Assembly (NCBI GenBank): GCA_030674155.1
Contig: CM060335.1
Coordinates: 43,744,914 to 43,764,913 of the forward strand
DNA length: 20,000 nucleotides
DNA from: Stramonita haemastoma
Lineage: Eukaryota; Mollusca; Gastropoda; Neogastropoda; Muricidae
Direction: 5' to 3'
The stretch's first letter is position 1, and every line of letters begins with the position of its first letter. The position numbers and the translations under genes are program-made. Below the pieces are notes generated by a model, which had not been told where the DNA came from, searched no databases, and saw nothing but the letters and a program-made list of their open reading frames with translations. Shown piece by piece: positions 1 to 8,139 of the stretch.

Positions 1-161
1 GTTATCTCCGTCTGCCACAGAATATTCCTCAACGTATAACGTGACACTTGTAAAAGATGTGCATGGCAGTCTAGTCATCTTTAAAATCAGACATACAGAG
101 GAGAAGAAACAATCTCCAGTTTTGTAGACATGTGGCGATTTGGCCTGTTGTGTCTTGTGCC

Positions 162-272
162 CAGTCCTTTGGATGAAAAAATACAGTGAGATCACGTGTG
201 TGAACGCGTGCAGAACATATTGGACACTCTTTAAAAACCTGTTTCTCATTTTGAAAGTGTAGACCATTTTGT
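162..272 (+). mobile_element. SINE family A, diverged internal fragment
   Basis: This stretch aligns base for base with the centre of the intact family A SINE at 414-752. Shared landmarks are the GGATGA-(N)-ATA start near 170, the CGTGTGTGAACGCGTGCAG core near 195, CAGAACATATT near 211, and a decayed equivalent of the segment that reads TTAAATCCAGTTCCGC in the intact copy. The tRNA-like head and the 3' tail are missing, so it cannot be transcribed from its own promoter. It is more diverged than the copy 140 bp downstream and is probably older. It could instead be the remnant of a related subfamily. Confidence 0.65.
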
Positions 273-413
273 ACCTGTAGAAACGACTGACACAACCGCG
301 AGAAAATCCGCACAGTAGTGTCAAGGTGAGATGAGGTTATTTCAGGAAGAAAACAAGGAACGGAGTAGGGAAGGAAGAGGATGCTGGAGAGTATGTGGGG
401 AATGAAGGAGGCA

Positions 414-752
414 GGGGGACGGGATAGTCGAGTGGTCAGAACATTACGCTCGCAATTTGACGACCCAGGTTCGATTCCCGCTGGAGGGGATATTTCCCCT
501 GGAGTTAACATCAGTGCTGACTCCGCTCTCCCCAAAAGTCTTCCGGATGAGACTATAAACCGAGGCCCCGTGTGCGAACGCATGCAGAACATATTGCGCA
601 CACGTTAAATCCAGTTCCGCTTTTTGTAAGAGAAGGTCATCGTGTGCTGGTGGGAACAGATAGCAAGATTTACAAAAATTGCATACACACGGGGACTGGC
701 TGTAAAAAAGCACACGAGTGCTTATTCCATTATCCTCGATAAAAAAAAAAAA
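414..752 (+). mobile_element. SINE family A, near full length, tRNA-derived head
   Basis: A non-autonomous retroposon of about 340 bp. The 5' head carries both internal Pol III promoter boxes. The A box at 425-435 (TAGTCGAGTGG) fits TRGYNNARNGG exactly, and the B box at 468-478 (GGTTCGATTCC) fits GGTTCGANTCC exactly, with 32 bp between them. The body follows, with GACTATAAACCGAGG near 550, a core around 567-605 and CACACGGGGACTGGCTG near 690. It ends in CATTATCCTCGAT plus a 12-A tail. Seven other copies or fragments in the window share the body. The open frames across it, on both strands, are chance. This is the best reference copy here. SINEs of this type depend on a partner LINE for movement; none is visible. 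Confidence 0.9.
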
Positions 753-780
753 TACAAGCCGTTTACTTGTCTTACTGCTC

Positions 781-940
781 ACTGTGCCTGATGATGGAGC
801 TAGCTTAAAATACAGATTCCTTATTATGGATTAGGCAAACGTCTGGAGCCTGGAAAAATGTGTCTCAAATTAAGGGTCTATGAAGGCCAGCTAGGGCTCA
901 CTTTTAGAGCTTATGGCAAAATTGGAGAAAAAAAAATCAG
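781..940 (+). repeat. Diverged interspersed repeat (family G), copy 1
   Basis: This segment resembles 7260-7395. Both start near GATGA(T/C)GGAGCT(A/T)GC, then share a diverged middle, an AAAT-AAGGGT block (AATTAAGGGTCTA near 870; AATGAAGGGTTTA near 7335), and an ending resembling a tRNA A box (TAGAGCTTATGG; TAGTATAATGG). Identity by eye is modest, with several small indels. No coding potential or element boundary is apparent. The family assignment is tentative. Confidence 0.4.
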
Positions 941-1141
941 ATTGATGATCATTCCTTTAGGACACAGATCTTCGTCACCAGTACCTATAATCAAAGCAAG
1001 AGATGATGTCATCTTCTAGCATGAAGACAAAATCAGTTTATTTGGTTTGGTATTTTTCTGATGCAATACAGAAGACGTTGTCTCGTATTTTTCTTGTATA
1101 TCATTTAAAAGCTTTCAATCTGATGAATACACAGAAAACAA

Positions 1142-1290
1142 CCGTGATTGCCCCTAATCCCCGTTAAAGAGAAAATCAAGGCTACAAGAAAAAGGTGTTT
1201 CCTGCATCAGAAAAAGCGTCAGTTGCCACGGTACAACCTTATCATCTGTCACGTTTATGGAACCAGTGCAAAATATGGGACCAATTGCAG
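1142..1290 (+). repeat. Diverged interspersed repeat (family F), copy 1
   Basis: This segment resembles 12985-13150 on the same strand. The clearest match is CATCTGTCACGTTTATGGAA near 1244 against CATCTGTCACCTTTATGGAA near 13103. In both cases an ATTGCAG or TTTGCAG block follows about 25 bp later, and GTGATTGCC lies upstream. The intervening sequence is poorly conserved. I do not recognise the family. A short open frame here has no protein-like composition. Confidence 0.4.
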
Positions 1291-1648
1291 CTGTCATCAT
1301 TCTTTAATACCCTCTTTAAAGGAACACAAAATCTAAATGTGCGTAGTGCTTATTTAGTTCGTCTACATTCTTTTTACATTAGCATTGTGTAAATTCAGAA
1401 CGTGTTCTTGTGAAATGGGCATGGTGGAATCTTAGCTACTAATAAGAACAGATATGCACATGTTATATCTATATTATGGTTATTTTAACAAACTCTAAAG
1501 CTGAGATGAAATATAAAAGCTCACAATAATATTCTGAGTCTAATAATTCAGTGATGTTTAAAAAATCAACCATCTTCACAGATGGATAGAGAGTCATGAG
1601 AAAGAGACTGCACAGATTATAGTATGAATATCTGCTAGTACAATCTTT
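1291..1648. other. AT-rich stretch, nothing recognised
   Basis: About 360 bp of AT-rich sequence. I see no open frame of substance, Pol III boxes, tandem repeat or similarity to other parts of the window. Confidence 0.6.
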
Positions 1649-1657
1649 CTTTCCTGT

Positions 1658-2033
1658 TTATTTATTTATCTATTTATCTATTTATCTATTTATTTTTTTA
1701 TTTATTCTTTTATATCCAGGATAATGAAATAATAACTCATAGTGTTTTTTTATATTCAGTCCCCGTGTGTACGCAGTTTTGTATATTTTGTGTTCTCACC
1801 GGCACACGATGGCCTAATCTTCCGAAAAGCGAAACAGGATTTAATGTGTGCGCAAGATGTTCTGCGTTCGTTCACACACGAGCCTCGGTTTATAGTCTCA
1901 TGTAAAACTTTTGGGAGAGCGGAGTCTGCACTGATGTTAACTCCAGGGGAAAATACCTCCTTCAACGGGATTCAAACCCAGGTCGTGTGATTGCAAGCGC
2001 AATGTTCTTACCCCTAGGCTATCCTGTCCCCCT
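1658..2033 (-). mobile_element. SINE family A, full length, with TATC/TTTA-rich tail
   Basis: A complete family A copy read on the minus strand. The head is at the right end. The A box at 2011-2021 reads TAGCCTAGGGG on the minus strand (perfect match), and the B box at 1968-1978 reads GGTTTGAATCC (one C to T change, typical CpG decay). The body runs leftwards to about 1711. From 1658 to 1710 lies an impure TTTA/TATC array, which is the A-rich tail seen from the other strand, expanded into a microsatellite. The head still starts with the GGGGGACAGGATAG version of the start seen at 414. The promoter boxes are intact, but activity cannot be judged. Confidence 0.88.
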
Positions 2034-2164
2034 GTTTGTTATTGTATGCTTCCTTACGTGTTGAATATATCAGTGGCGTCTTCGTTTCTTAGCAGACCAT
2101 ATTCCAAATAATGCAATTTTATTTTTAATGTTAATCTATTTATTTATTTTATTAAAACTTTTTT

Positions 2165-2563
2165 TATACCAATGTATGTCACAGAAGACTCCTCTGAGTG
2201 AAATTCGGACGGGCTCTCCCCAGTCGCCACAAGTGCAGCGCCTACCCATTATTTTTTTTTCATTTTACCTGTCTGCAACTGTCTTTGTTTTCCCTATCAG
2301 AGTGGCTTTTTTCTACAGAATTTTGCTAGAGACAACCCCCTTCTTGCCGTGGGGTCCTTTACGTGCGCGAAATAATGATGTGTAACACACTGGACCTCCG
2401 TTTATTGTCTCATGCGAAAGACCAGCGCCCAGACCACCACTCATGGTTTAATGGATGGGGGAAAAGTTTTGGGCCCAAACGGGATACGAACCACCGCACA
2501 CTCCAGCCCGGCCTTTTCACTTTCTAGGCAGCCACGTTACCAACTAGACCACTAATCCATCCA
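2165..2563 (-). mobile_element. SINE family B, nearly full length
   Basis: A second tRNA-headed SINE of about 400 bp on the minus strand. The head at the right end has an A-box-like sequence at 2540-2551 (TGGTCTAGTTGG, one extra base against the consensus) and a B-box-like sequence at 2482-2492 (GGTTCGTATCC). The body includes an AATAAACGGAGG core near 2395-2408, a GCGCACGTAAAGGACC block near 2360 and a GTCGCCACAAGTGCAGCGCC block near 2224. A TTTATTT-rich stretch flanks the 3' end. The left part matches 8021-8135. I recall very similar repeats in gastropod genomic sequence, but cannot name the database family. Confidence 0.8.
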
Positions 2564-2639
2564 TTCTTGAAAAGCTGCTCCAAACATTTTTTTTAAAAGT
2601 CAGACTATAAGATTAATATCCCTCTGATATAACACCTGG

Positions 2640-2996
2640 TGGCTGATGACACACATCATCCATCAAGGCCACCACAGGAACCGGAAGCTGTGCCGCCTTC
2701 TAAGCCATAATGTGACTCACCCAGAAAGAGAGCTAGCCCGGATGGAAAACTTTCGATTTTTTTCGGTATGAGAGCCACAACCTTACATTCAACCTTGCCG
2801 CATCATAAAAAAAAAAACGGCCACTAGTGGAGCCCTGACGCGGACAGACAATCTTTGAGTCTTGTCTGGTTAATTTGGAAATTTGAAGTCACTGGGGTCT
2901 TTTTATGGCAAAGATGTGCCAATGGTCTGACAGAGAGGAGAGTCATGGGTGGTGTTCTCTTTCTCCTTGCTGCCTCCTAACTAGTGTGATCAATGC
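2640..2996 (+). repeat. Interspersed repeat family C, copy 1
   Basis: One of three same-strand copies (also 8484-8857 and 15870-16208). Conserved blocks in order are CATCATCCATCA near 2653, AAGCTGTGCC near 2685, an internal A run near 2806, ATCTTTGAGTCTTGTCTGG near 2850, TTAATTTGGAAATTTGAAGT near 2871, CACTGGGGTC, and a terminal TGATCAATGCTG near 2987. The middle varies. No Pol III box or coding frame is visible. It may be a SINE body, a LINE 3' end or an old DNA element. Confidence 0.7.
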
Positions 2997-3227
2997 TGCC
3001 TTGCTGGCCGCAGTGTATATGGTGCTGGAAGTAGTAGTATTAAAGTGGATATAGCTTCTTGAAATATGCTCTGATTGATCAAGGAATAAAAAAAAACTGT
3101 CTACCTAGACCACCAAAAAACTGTCGTTGCCTATGACACGTGTTAATTATTTTTGCATGAACAAGGGAGGAATTCTAATGACGTATTCTGTTGTCTCTGC
3201 GTCGCTGTGTCTTTTTGTTCCTTCCAT

Positions 3228-3232
3228 CTGTC

Positions 3233-3292
<60 letters not shown>

Positions 3293-3299
3293 CTCTCTC

Positions 3300-3360
<61 letters not shown>

Positions 3361-3367
3361 TCTCTCT
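3228..3367. repeat. Compound microsatellite (TGTC)n then (TC)n
   Basis: About 45 bp of TGTC units is followed by about 90 bp of TC units with a few interruptions (TCCTC, CATC, TTC). All three forward frames and the reverse frames stay open through it, giving Ser/Leu/Cys or Arg/Glu runs; these are not genes. Confidence 0.95.
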
Positions 3368-3369
3368 TA

Positions 3370-3683
3370 TATTTGTGTGTGCTCGCGGAGATATTTGTAT
3401 GTGTATGGGGGGGAGGGGGAAGTTCTCGCGCATTTTCGCCGCTCCAGCCCCAATCCCCTCGTCTCCCCCCCCCCCTCACACACATTTAGTTGCATTTTCT
3501 AAGTTGCTTGGAAGAATTAAGTTGTGAAAGCTTTTTTTCCAAGAAGCCAGAAAAGCAAGGAGGAGAAACAAAGCACACAAGAAAACTTAGATAGCAGAAA
3601 CTCATAGCAAAATGAGCCGAAGCTTTGCAACGTAAAAAAAGAATGGTACTGTCTATCTGAAGATAGGGCATTATCCTATAGGA
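3370..3683. other. Spacer between two microsatellites
   Basis: About 310 bp that includes a C-rich stretch near 3464-3476 and otherwise unremarkable DNA. No similarity to the named repeat families is apparent. Confidence 0.5.
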
Positions 3684-4083
3684 CGTGTGTGTATATGTGT
3701 GTGCGTGCGTGCGTACGTGCGTGTGTGTATATGTGTGTATGTGTGTATGTGTGTGCGTGCGTACGTTTGTGTGTATGTGTGTGTGCGTGCATGCGTGCGT
3801 GTGTGTATGTGTGTGTGTATGCGTGCGTGCGTGTGTGTGTGTGTGTGCGTGCGTGCGCGTGTGTGTATGTGTGTGTGGGTGTAAGTGCATGTGTGTGTGT
3901 GTGTGTGCGTGCGTGCGTGTGGTGTGTGTGTGTGCGTGCGTGTGTGCGTGAGCGCGTGCACGCGTGTGTGTGTGTGTGAGTGTATGTGTGCGTGCGTGCG
4001 TGTGGGGTGTGTGTGTGTGCGTGCGTCTGTGCGTGAGCGCGCGCACGCGCGCGCGTGTGTATGTGTGTGTGTGTGTGTGTGTG
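3684..4083. repeat. 400-bp TG/GTGC/CG-rich microsatellite tract
   Basis: An impure array of GT, GTGC, GTAT and CG dinucleotides. From 4037 to 4083 it alternates purine and pyrimidine without a break for 47 bp, starting CG-rich and ending as pure TG. A block around 3908-3965 recurs with small changes around 3990-4050, about 83-85 bp later; both contain GTGAGCGCG followed by CACGCG. The long His/Thr and Cys/Val open frames on the two strands are by-products of the repeat. Confidence 0.95.
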
Positions 4084-4905
4084 AAGTAAATATGGGCTTT
4101 TGCCTTGATCTAATTTCATAGGAAGATGGGGTAGCGAGGTTCACCTAATGAAGACAAGTGTGTGTCCAGGCCGGAAAGGGACTGGTCAGTCTGTAAGGCC
4201 GTTTGCCGGTCAGTTGATGAGTCAGGCGTTGAGATGGAAGGAAAAGGATTAGGACAGCAGACACTCAAGGAAAACGATTGTGTTGAAGAAGATAAGATAG
4301 ACAAAAACTACCAAGGCTCAAACAGCAGATAAGTAGAAGAACAAGATGCGTTTAGAGAAAAAGAAAGTGGATTAACAAAACAGTAGAAATTGGCGTGGGG
4401 GGTGGGGTGGTGAATTATATTTTCATTTATGACTGTAGAAAAAGAATATATACCATTATTTTAAATCAGCAAAGAGAAGAACAAATTCTGTTTCGTTTTA
4501 ATACCACTTGATTGGGGAGGACACTGCGTCACAACAATGTAATGAGGACCTTGGGGAATGTATATGTAGGAGGCTGGTTGCAGAATCTTCAGTTGTGCCT
4601 CCACGGTCCACGGGACTATAGGACAGGTGAGAGTGAAGGTGAATCTACTTTCTTAGAAATATGTTTAGATTTGGGGAATTTGTGTTCCTTTTCTAAAAGC
4701 AGAACTAGCTTGATGAGAGCTAGATCGGTCATAAAATTCATCTACATCTCGTTTAAAAAAAAAAGACCCATTTATCAAGATAGCATTTCTTGATGAGTAT
4801 AGCTGTACATTAGGGATGACACAGTGACACGCTTACTCATTCTTGTCCTGAAAAAGAACCAAACTCTGGCTAGTAGGAAAAAAGAGCAAACCACACACAA
4901 ACAGC
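4084..4905. other. Mostly unique sequence, no gene supported
   Basis: About 820 bp without simple repeats. An open frame at 4512-4793 encodes 93 residues with no recognisable motif. A good match to a 5' splice donor (CAG then GTGAGA) lies at about 4624-4632, but I see no convincing upstream acceptor that would define an exon. An intron or intergenic assignment is equally possible. Confidence 0.5.
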
Positions 4906-4924
4906 ACCAGTCTCCACCGTCTTC

Positions 4925-5265
4925 CCCTCTCCACCCTATCCCCCACCCTGCAGCCCCACTTTCTCATCATCCCCTAACGGCGTAGCAGAAATCTGCAGCT
5001 ATTATGGGTTTTTTACACCCAAAGCACGTCCAGATTTCCCCGCCAGCCACAGAAATGTGGGCACTGGTGGAATATTGGGGCTCCAGAGTATCAGAGAGCA
5101 GAGCAAAGTCTGGAGTAGGCTCGGATGGGTGGGGGTGGACGGGGGGGTGGGGGGTATGAGGCTGGGAGGTATTGATGGGGAAGAACTGGCTGGCAGTAGC
5201 AGTAATAATAACCCCAGTAGGGGCAATGGCCCCACAAGGCCTAGACCAGTCTTGGCCACTTTCGT
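4925..5265 (+). repeat. Interspersed repeat family E, copy 1
   Basis: This is homologous to 18300-18585 in the same orientation. Matching blocks include TTTCTCAT near 4960, TTTACAC then AAGCACGTCC near 5013-5028, CCAGCCA near 5043, GGAATATTGGG near 5070, and AGAGCA(G)AGCAA near 5095. Many differences are transitions. The two copies also show similar residues in one forward frame (a pattern like FTxxARPxxPxSHxNxGxxGILG), which could hint at an old coding origin or could simply reflect nucleotide similarity. Boundaries are approximate. Confidence 0.6.
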
Positions 5266-5309
5266 CACTTCCTGTGTCGTTGCTCCTTCGCATGCAAAAT
5301 GGTTTTCCT

Positions 5310-5703
5310 TTGTGCTCGGCTGTCTCCGTTCACTTTTTGTGTCATTATTTTCTTTACCAAAAACTAATGACTGTTTCACTTAGGTGGCTAGCATTCTGTG
5401 TTCTTTGTTTATCAAAAGTAATAAACATTTGCTTAGGTCGCTAGCTCTCTCTGTTCATTGTTTTGTCATTATTTTCTTCACCAACACTAGTGACTATTGG
5501 TTTAGACGGCCAGATTTCTCTGTTCATTGTTGTGTCATTATTTTCATCAATAAAACTAATAACTATTTGCTTATGTGGTTAGCCTTTCCTGTTCATTTTT
5601 GTGTCATTATTTATTTTCACCGACCCTAATAACTATTTGTTTGCGTGGCTAACCTTCCCTGTTCATTTTTGTGTCATTTTCTTTACCGACACTAATAACA
5701 ATT
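5310..5703 (+). repeat. 69-bp tandem repeat, left block
   Basis: About five to six head-to-tail units with a period of 69-70 bp. Equivalent GTCATT points fall at 5341, 5465, 5534, 5603 and 5673; the second unit is shorter by about 14 bp. Each unit carries TGTTCATT, TGTGTCATTATTTTC, CACTAATAAC and TTGCTTAGGTGGCTAGC landmarks. Because 69 is a multiple of three, some frames stay open and give a 23-residue hydrophobic repeat. Frame changes at 70-bp units and stops argue against a gene. The array is split by the element at 5704-6153. Confidence 0.85.
5700..5703. repeat. Target site duplication AATT, left
   Basis: A 4-bp direct repeat paired with 6154-6157, immediately outside the terminal inverted repeats. 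It could be one base longer if the terminal C is not part of the element. Confidence 0.75.
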
Positions 5704-6153
5704 GTGACCTCCGCCACATAAGGAGTCGCATTGCACCAGAGGTCAATTTTTTGTTATTGACAAGTTATTTATCAGCAATCAAAAGGCTACCCAATACAAA
5801 AAAACAGATTGAAAATCAGATAATTCTGTGCAAAGTTATTACAAATTGAAATGATGGACTTCAGGATGTGACAAAAGGAGAAAGGGCAAGTTTATTTTCG
5901 TTACAGGTTGTCAGAATGAGGGCTTGGGTATTTTCAAAACACAAGCAAAGCAAAAGGAAAGCAAAAAGCAAAAAAAAGCGAAAGGAATGAAACTTATGCC
6001 TTGATACATTTCATTATAAGGTAGATAAACAGATATACTTTATTAATCAATCAAAATCTCAAAATTGACAACTTGACCCCCATCTGCCTTTAATGGCTCC
6101 AAGCGCAAAATTGGGTAATGTGCTAAGCGACTCATTTCGTGGTGGAGCGTCAC
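5704..6153 (+). mobile_element. 450-bp MITE with GTGAC-type terminal inverted repeats, inserted in the tandem repeat
   Basis: The left end reads GTGACCTCCGCCAC and the right end, read inwards, GTGACGCTCCACCAC. The imperfect inverted repeats extend about 34 bp and include a shared AGTCGC block and a GCAC. The element is flanked by AATT on both sides (5700-5703 and 6154-6157). Removing it and one AATT restores the expected 69-bp unit junction. A second copy in opposite orientation lies at 17222-17643. No transposase is encoded, so movement would need an enzyme supplied in trans. The superfamily is unresolved: a 4-bp target duplication is known for several (for example Sola and Chapaev-type elements), and the target is not TTAA. 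Confidence 0.88.
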
Positions 6154-6157
6154 AATT
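6154..6157. repeat. Target site duplication AATT, right
   Basis: This is the right partner of 5700-5703. The following TTGCTTAAGTCGCTAGC continues the tandem-repeat unit cut by the insertion. Confidence 0.75.
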
Positions 6158-6380
6158 TGCTTAAGTCGCTAGCGTTCTCTATTCATTGTGTCATTATTTT
6201 CTCCGCCCAAAACTATTGACTATTTCACTTAGGTCGCTAGCGTTCTCTGTTCATTGTTGTGTGATCATTTTCATCACCGACACTAATAACTGTTTGTTTA
6301 GGTGGCTAGTCTTCTGTGTTCATTTTTGTGTTATTATTTTCTTCACGAACACTAATAATTCTTTGCTTAGATGGCTAGAT
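6154..6380 (+). repeat. 69-bp tandem repeat, right block
   Basis: The array resumes directly after the MITE and runs for about three more units, with equivalent points near 6190, 6260 and 6330. The unit landmarks are the same as in the left block. It ends at GATGGCTAGATGC near 6380. An open frame at 6186-6389 reads the 23-residue repeat but has no credible context for a gene. Confidence 0.85.
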
Positions 6381-6384
6381 GCAA

Positions 6385-6790
6385 AGTGATTTACAGAGTG
6401 TTTTTTTCCTCATCTCTATGCTTCTCTCTGTCACTGTCCGACTGTCTGAAAATAATAGAAGCAGAAATGAGATTATGTGTTGATCTAATGCAATATGGTG
6501 TGGGGCATTAAGGGACCTAGCTGTATCATTTCACGCAGGAGAGATTTTTTCTTTGACATTTGAAAACAAAACCGTAGTAATAAGAGTAGCATCAAAGTTC
6601 AACTAAGTGCAAAATCGTGTGATGAATTTTTTTTTAATATCCTATATGACCAAAGCAAAAAAAGAGTGCCGGACTTAGATTGATCTTTGCACTATAAAAA
6701 CGGGTTATAATGGTAACATTTGAAGGACTAAAGTACGGGAAAAGGAAGACAGAGAAAAGAAAAGTGGTCTGTGTTTATTCTTTGTTTAAT
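6385..6790. other. Unclassified AT-rich stretch
   Basis: About 400 bp with no repeat family, open frame or Pol III box that I can support. Confidence 0.5.
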
Positions 6791-6808
6791 CTTTTGTTTA
6801 TTCTTTTT

Positions 6809-7009
6809 ATATCGAGGATAATGGAGTAAGCACTCGTTTGCTTTTTTACATTCAGTCCCCGTGAGTATGCAGTTTTGTAAACTTTGTCAACTGTTTCCAC
6901 CGGCACACAATGCCCCAATTCTACGAAAAGCGGAACAGGGTTTAACGTGTGCGCAGGATGTTCCGCGTGCGTTCGTACACGGGGCCTCGGTTTATAGTCT
7001 CATCCGAAG
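6809..7009 (-). mobile_element. SINE family A, 5'-truncated
   Basis: The 3' two-thirds of family A on the minus strand. It runs from the TCGAGGATAATGG end near 6812, through the ACGAAAAGCGGAACAGG and ACACGGGGCCTCGG blocks, to TTTATAGTCTCATCCGAA at about 7009, where similarity stops. The tRNA-like head and its A and B boxes are absent. Its end lies close to that of the copy at 12112-12305. Confidence 0.88.
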
Positions 7010-7223
7010 GAGGAGTGAAGTGGACAGTAGCTCAAATCAAAGGATAGGGGATGGGGAGGGTCCAGGAAATGGAACCAGTAGGGAAGATAGGGGAGGAAAA
7101 GAAAAGAGGTAGTGGGGGGATGACCAGGTCAGGGTGGTCAGCAAGAAAAGCGGTGAGGGTGAAAGGAAAGAGACGAGAGTATAAGGGTGGGTGAAGGGGG
7201 GGGGGGGGTGAGATGGAGACAGT
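7010..7223. repeat. Purine-rich (G/A) stretch with poly-G
   Basis: About 210 bp with a strong G+A bias on the plus strand, ending in a G run near 7196-7208. It contains GGGG-AT-GGGG-A-GGG near 7049. It is not a regular tandem repeat. Confidence 0.6.
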
Positions 7224-7259
7224 AATTTGTCTCCCTAGTTGCTAGTCTGGTGCAATACA

Positions 7260-7395
7260 GCGATGACGGAGCTTGCATTTTAGAATTCTGACTTTGTGGA
7301 CAGGAGAGACCTCTGAGGCAAAAGTATTTTAAATGAAGGGTTTACTGTCAGCGAGTTGGGACTCCGTGTTAGTATAATGGTCACAGTTACATCAA
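7260..7395 (+). repeat. Diverged interspersed repeat (family G), copy 2
   Basis: This resembles 781-940. TAGTATAATGG near 7373 is a perfect textbook A box, but no B box follows at the right distance, so I do not call a tRNA or an active Pol III unit. Confidence 0.4.
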
Positions 7396-7409
7396 ACTTT
7401 GATTTGATT

Positions 7410-8014
7410 TTTATCATACAACCCTATTGCTTTTCTTTTATGCTAGCGTTTTACTTTACCAGGATTTAATCATCAAAGAAAAAGATTCTGCCAGTTAGTA
7501 ACACGACAAACAGCAGGCATTTTTAAAAAAAATGAATGTAATTCCATTTGTGCAGTAGACATATTACCCTGTCATCCCTTTATTGTGTCGCGTTATCCTG
7601 ACTGAACTGCAAATTATTTAGAGTAGTCAACGTTAACTATGGATGGACCCTTCATTTTGTCCTTTTATCTGGTAATCATCTTACATCTCTGTTTCAAACT
7701 CTATGTAAACATAATTTTTGCGTCAGATATCGCTTCATCCTCTGCAAACATTATGAGGCTACATAGGTATTAGAAAACAAAAATTTCAAAAACATAAACC
7801 CCATGAAGTAAAACATCTAATGAAAAGAGAATGTTCACCCCCTCCCCAAAACGGAACACTATATATTAAAAAAAAACACACAACGTTATGCTTAAAGAGA
7901 ACCTGAAATGCCTCTGCTTAATCATTTTTTAACAGTTCAATGAAAATCTCTGATCCATAAGGAACAACTGTCGAGAGTCTCAGCTCCTCCTCTGCCTTTC
8001 TTTCTTTATTTTTT
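7410..8014. other. AT-rich unclassified stretch
   Basis: About 600 bp with no repeat, RNA or coding feature I can support. Confidence 0.5.
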
Positions 8015-8020
8015 GTTTTG

Positions 8021-8135
8021 TATTTTGTACCACTTTATGTCACGGCAGATTTCTCTGCGTGAAATTTGGGCTGCTGTCCCTGGGGAGAGCGCGTCGCCAC
8101 ATGTGCAGCACCTACCCTTTTTTTTTTTTTTTTTT
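8021..8135 (-). mobile_element. SINE family B, 3'-end fragment
   Basis: This matches the left (3') end of the family B copy at 2165-2563. Shared blocks are TATGTCAC, CTCTG-GTGAAATT, a GTCGCCACA block and GTGCAGC-CCTACCC. Similarity breaks off after an 18-T run at 8118-8135. The head is lacking. Compared with the first copy it keeps an extra GGGGAGAGCGC block, so it represents the 3' end of the family better. Confidence 0.78.
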
Positions 8136-8139
8136 ACAG

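Noticed and set aside
381..608. Open frames across the SINE at 414-752 on both strands
   Set aside because: The region is a Pol III-type SINE; related frames at the other copies are broken differently.
3486..4046. His/Thr-rich 186-residue minus-strand frame
   Set aside because: A direct translation of the TG/GTGC tract; all three frames on that strand are open, as expected for the repeat.
4512..4793. Possible exon with a good 5' splice donor near 4626
   Set aside because: There is no matching acceptor and no protein similarity I can recognise; a lone GTGAGA after CAG occurs often by chance.
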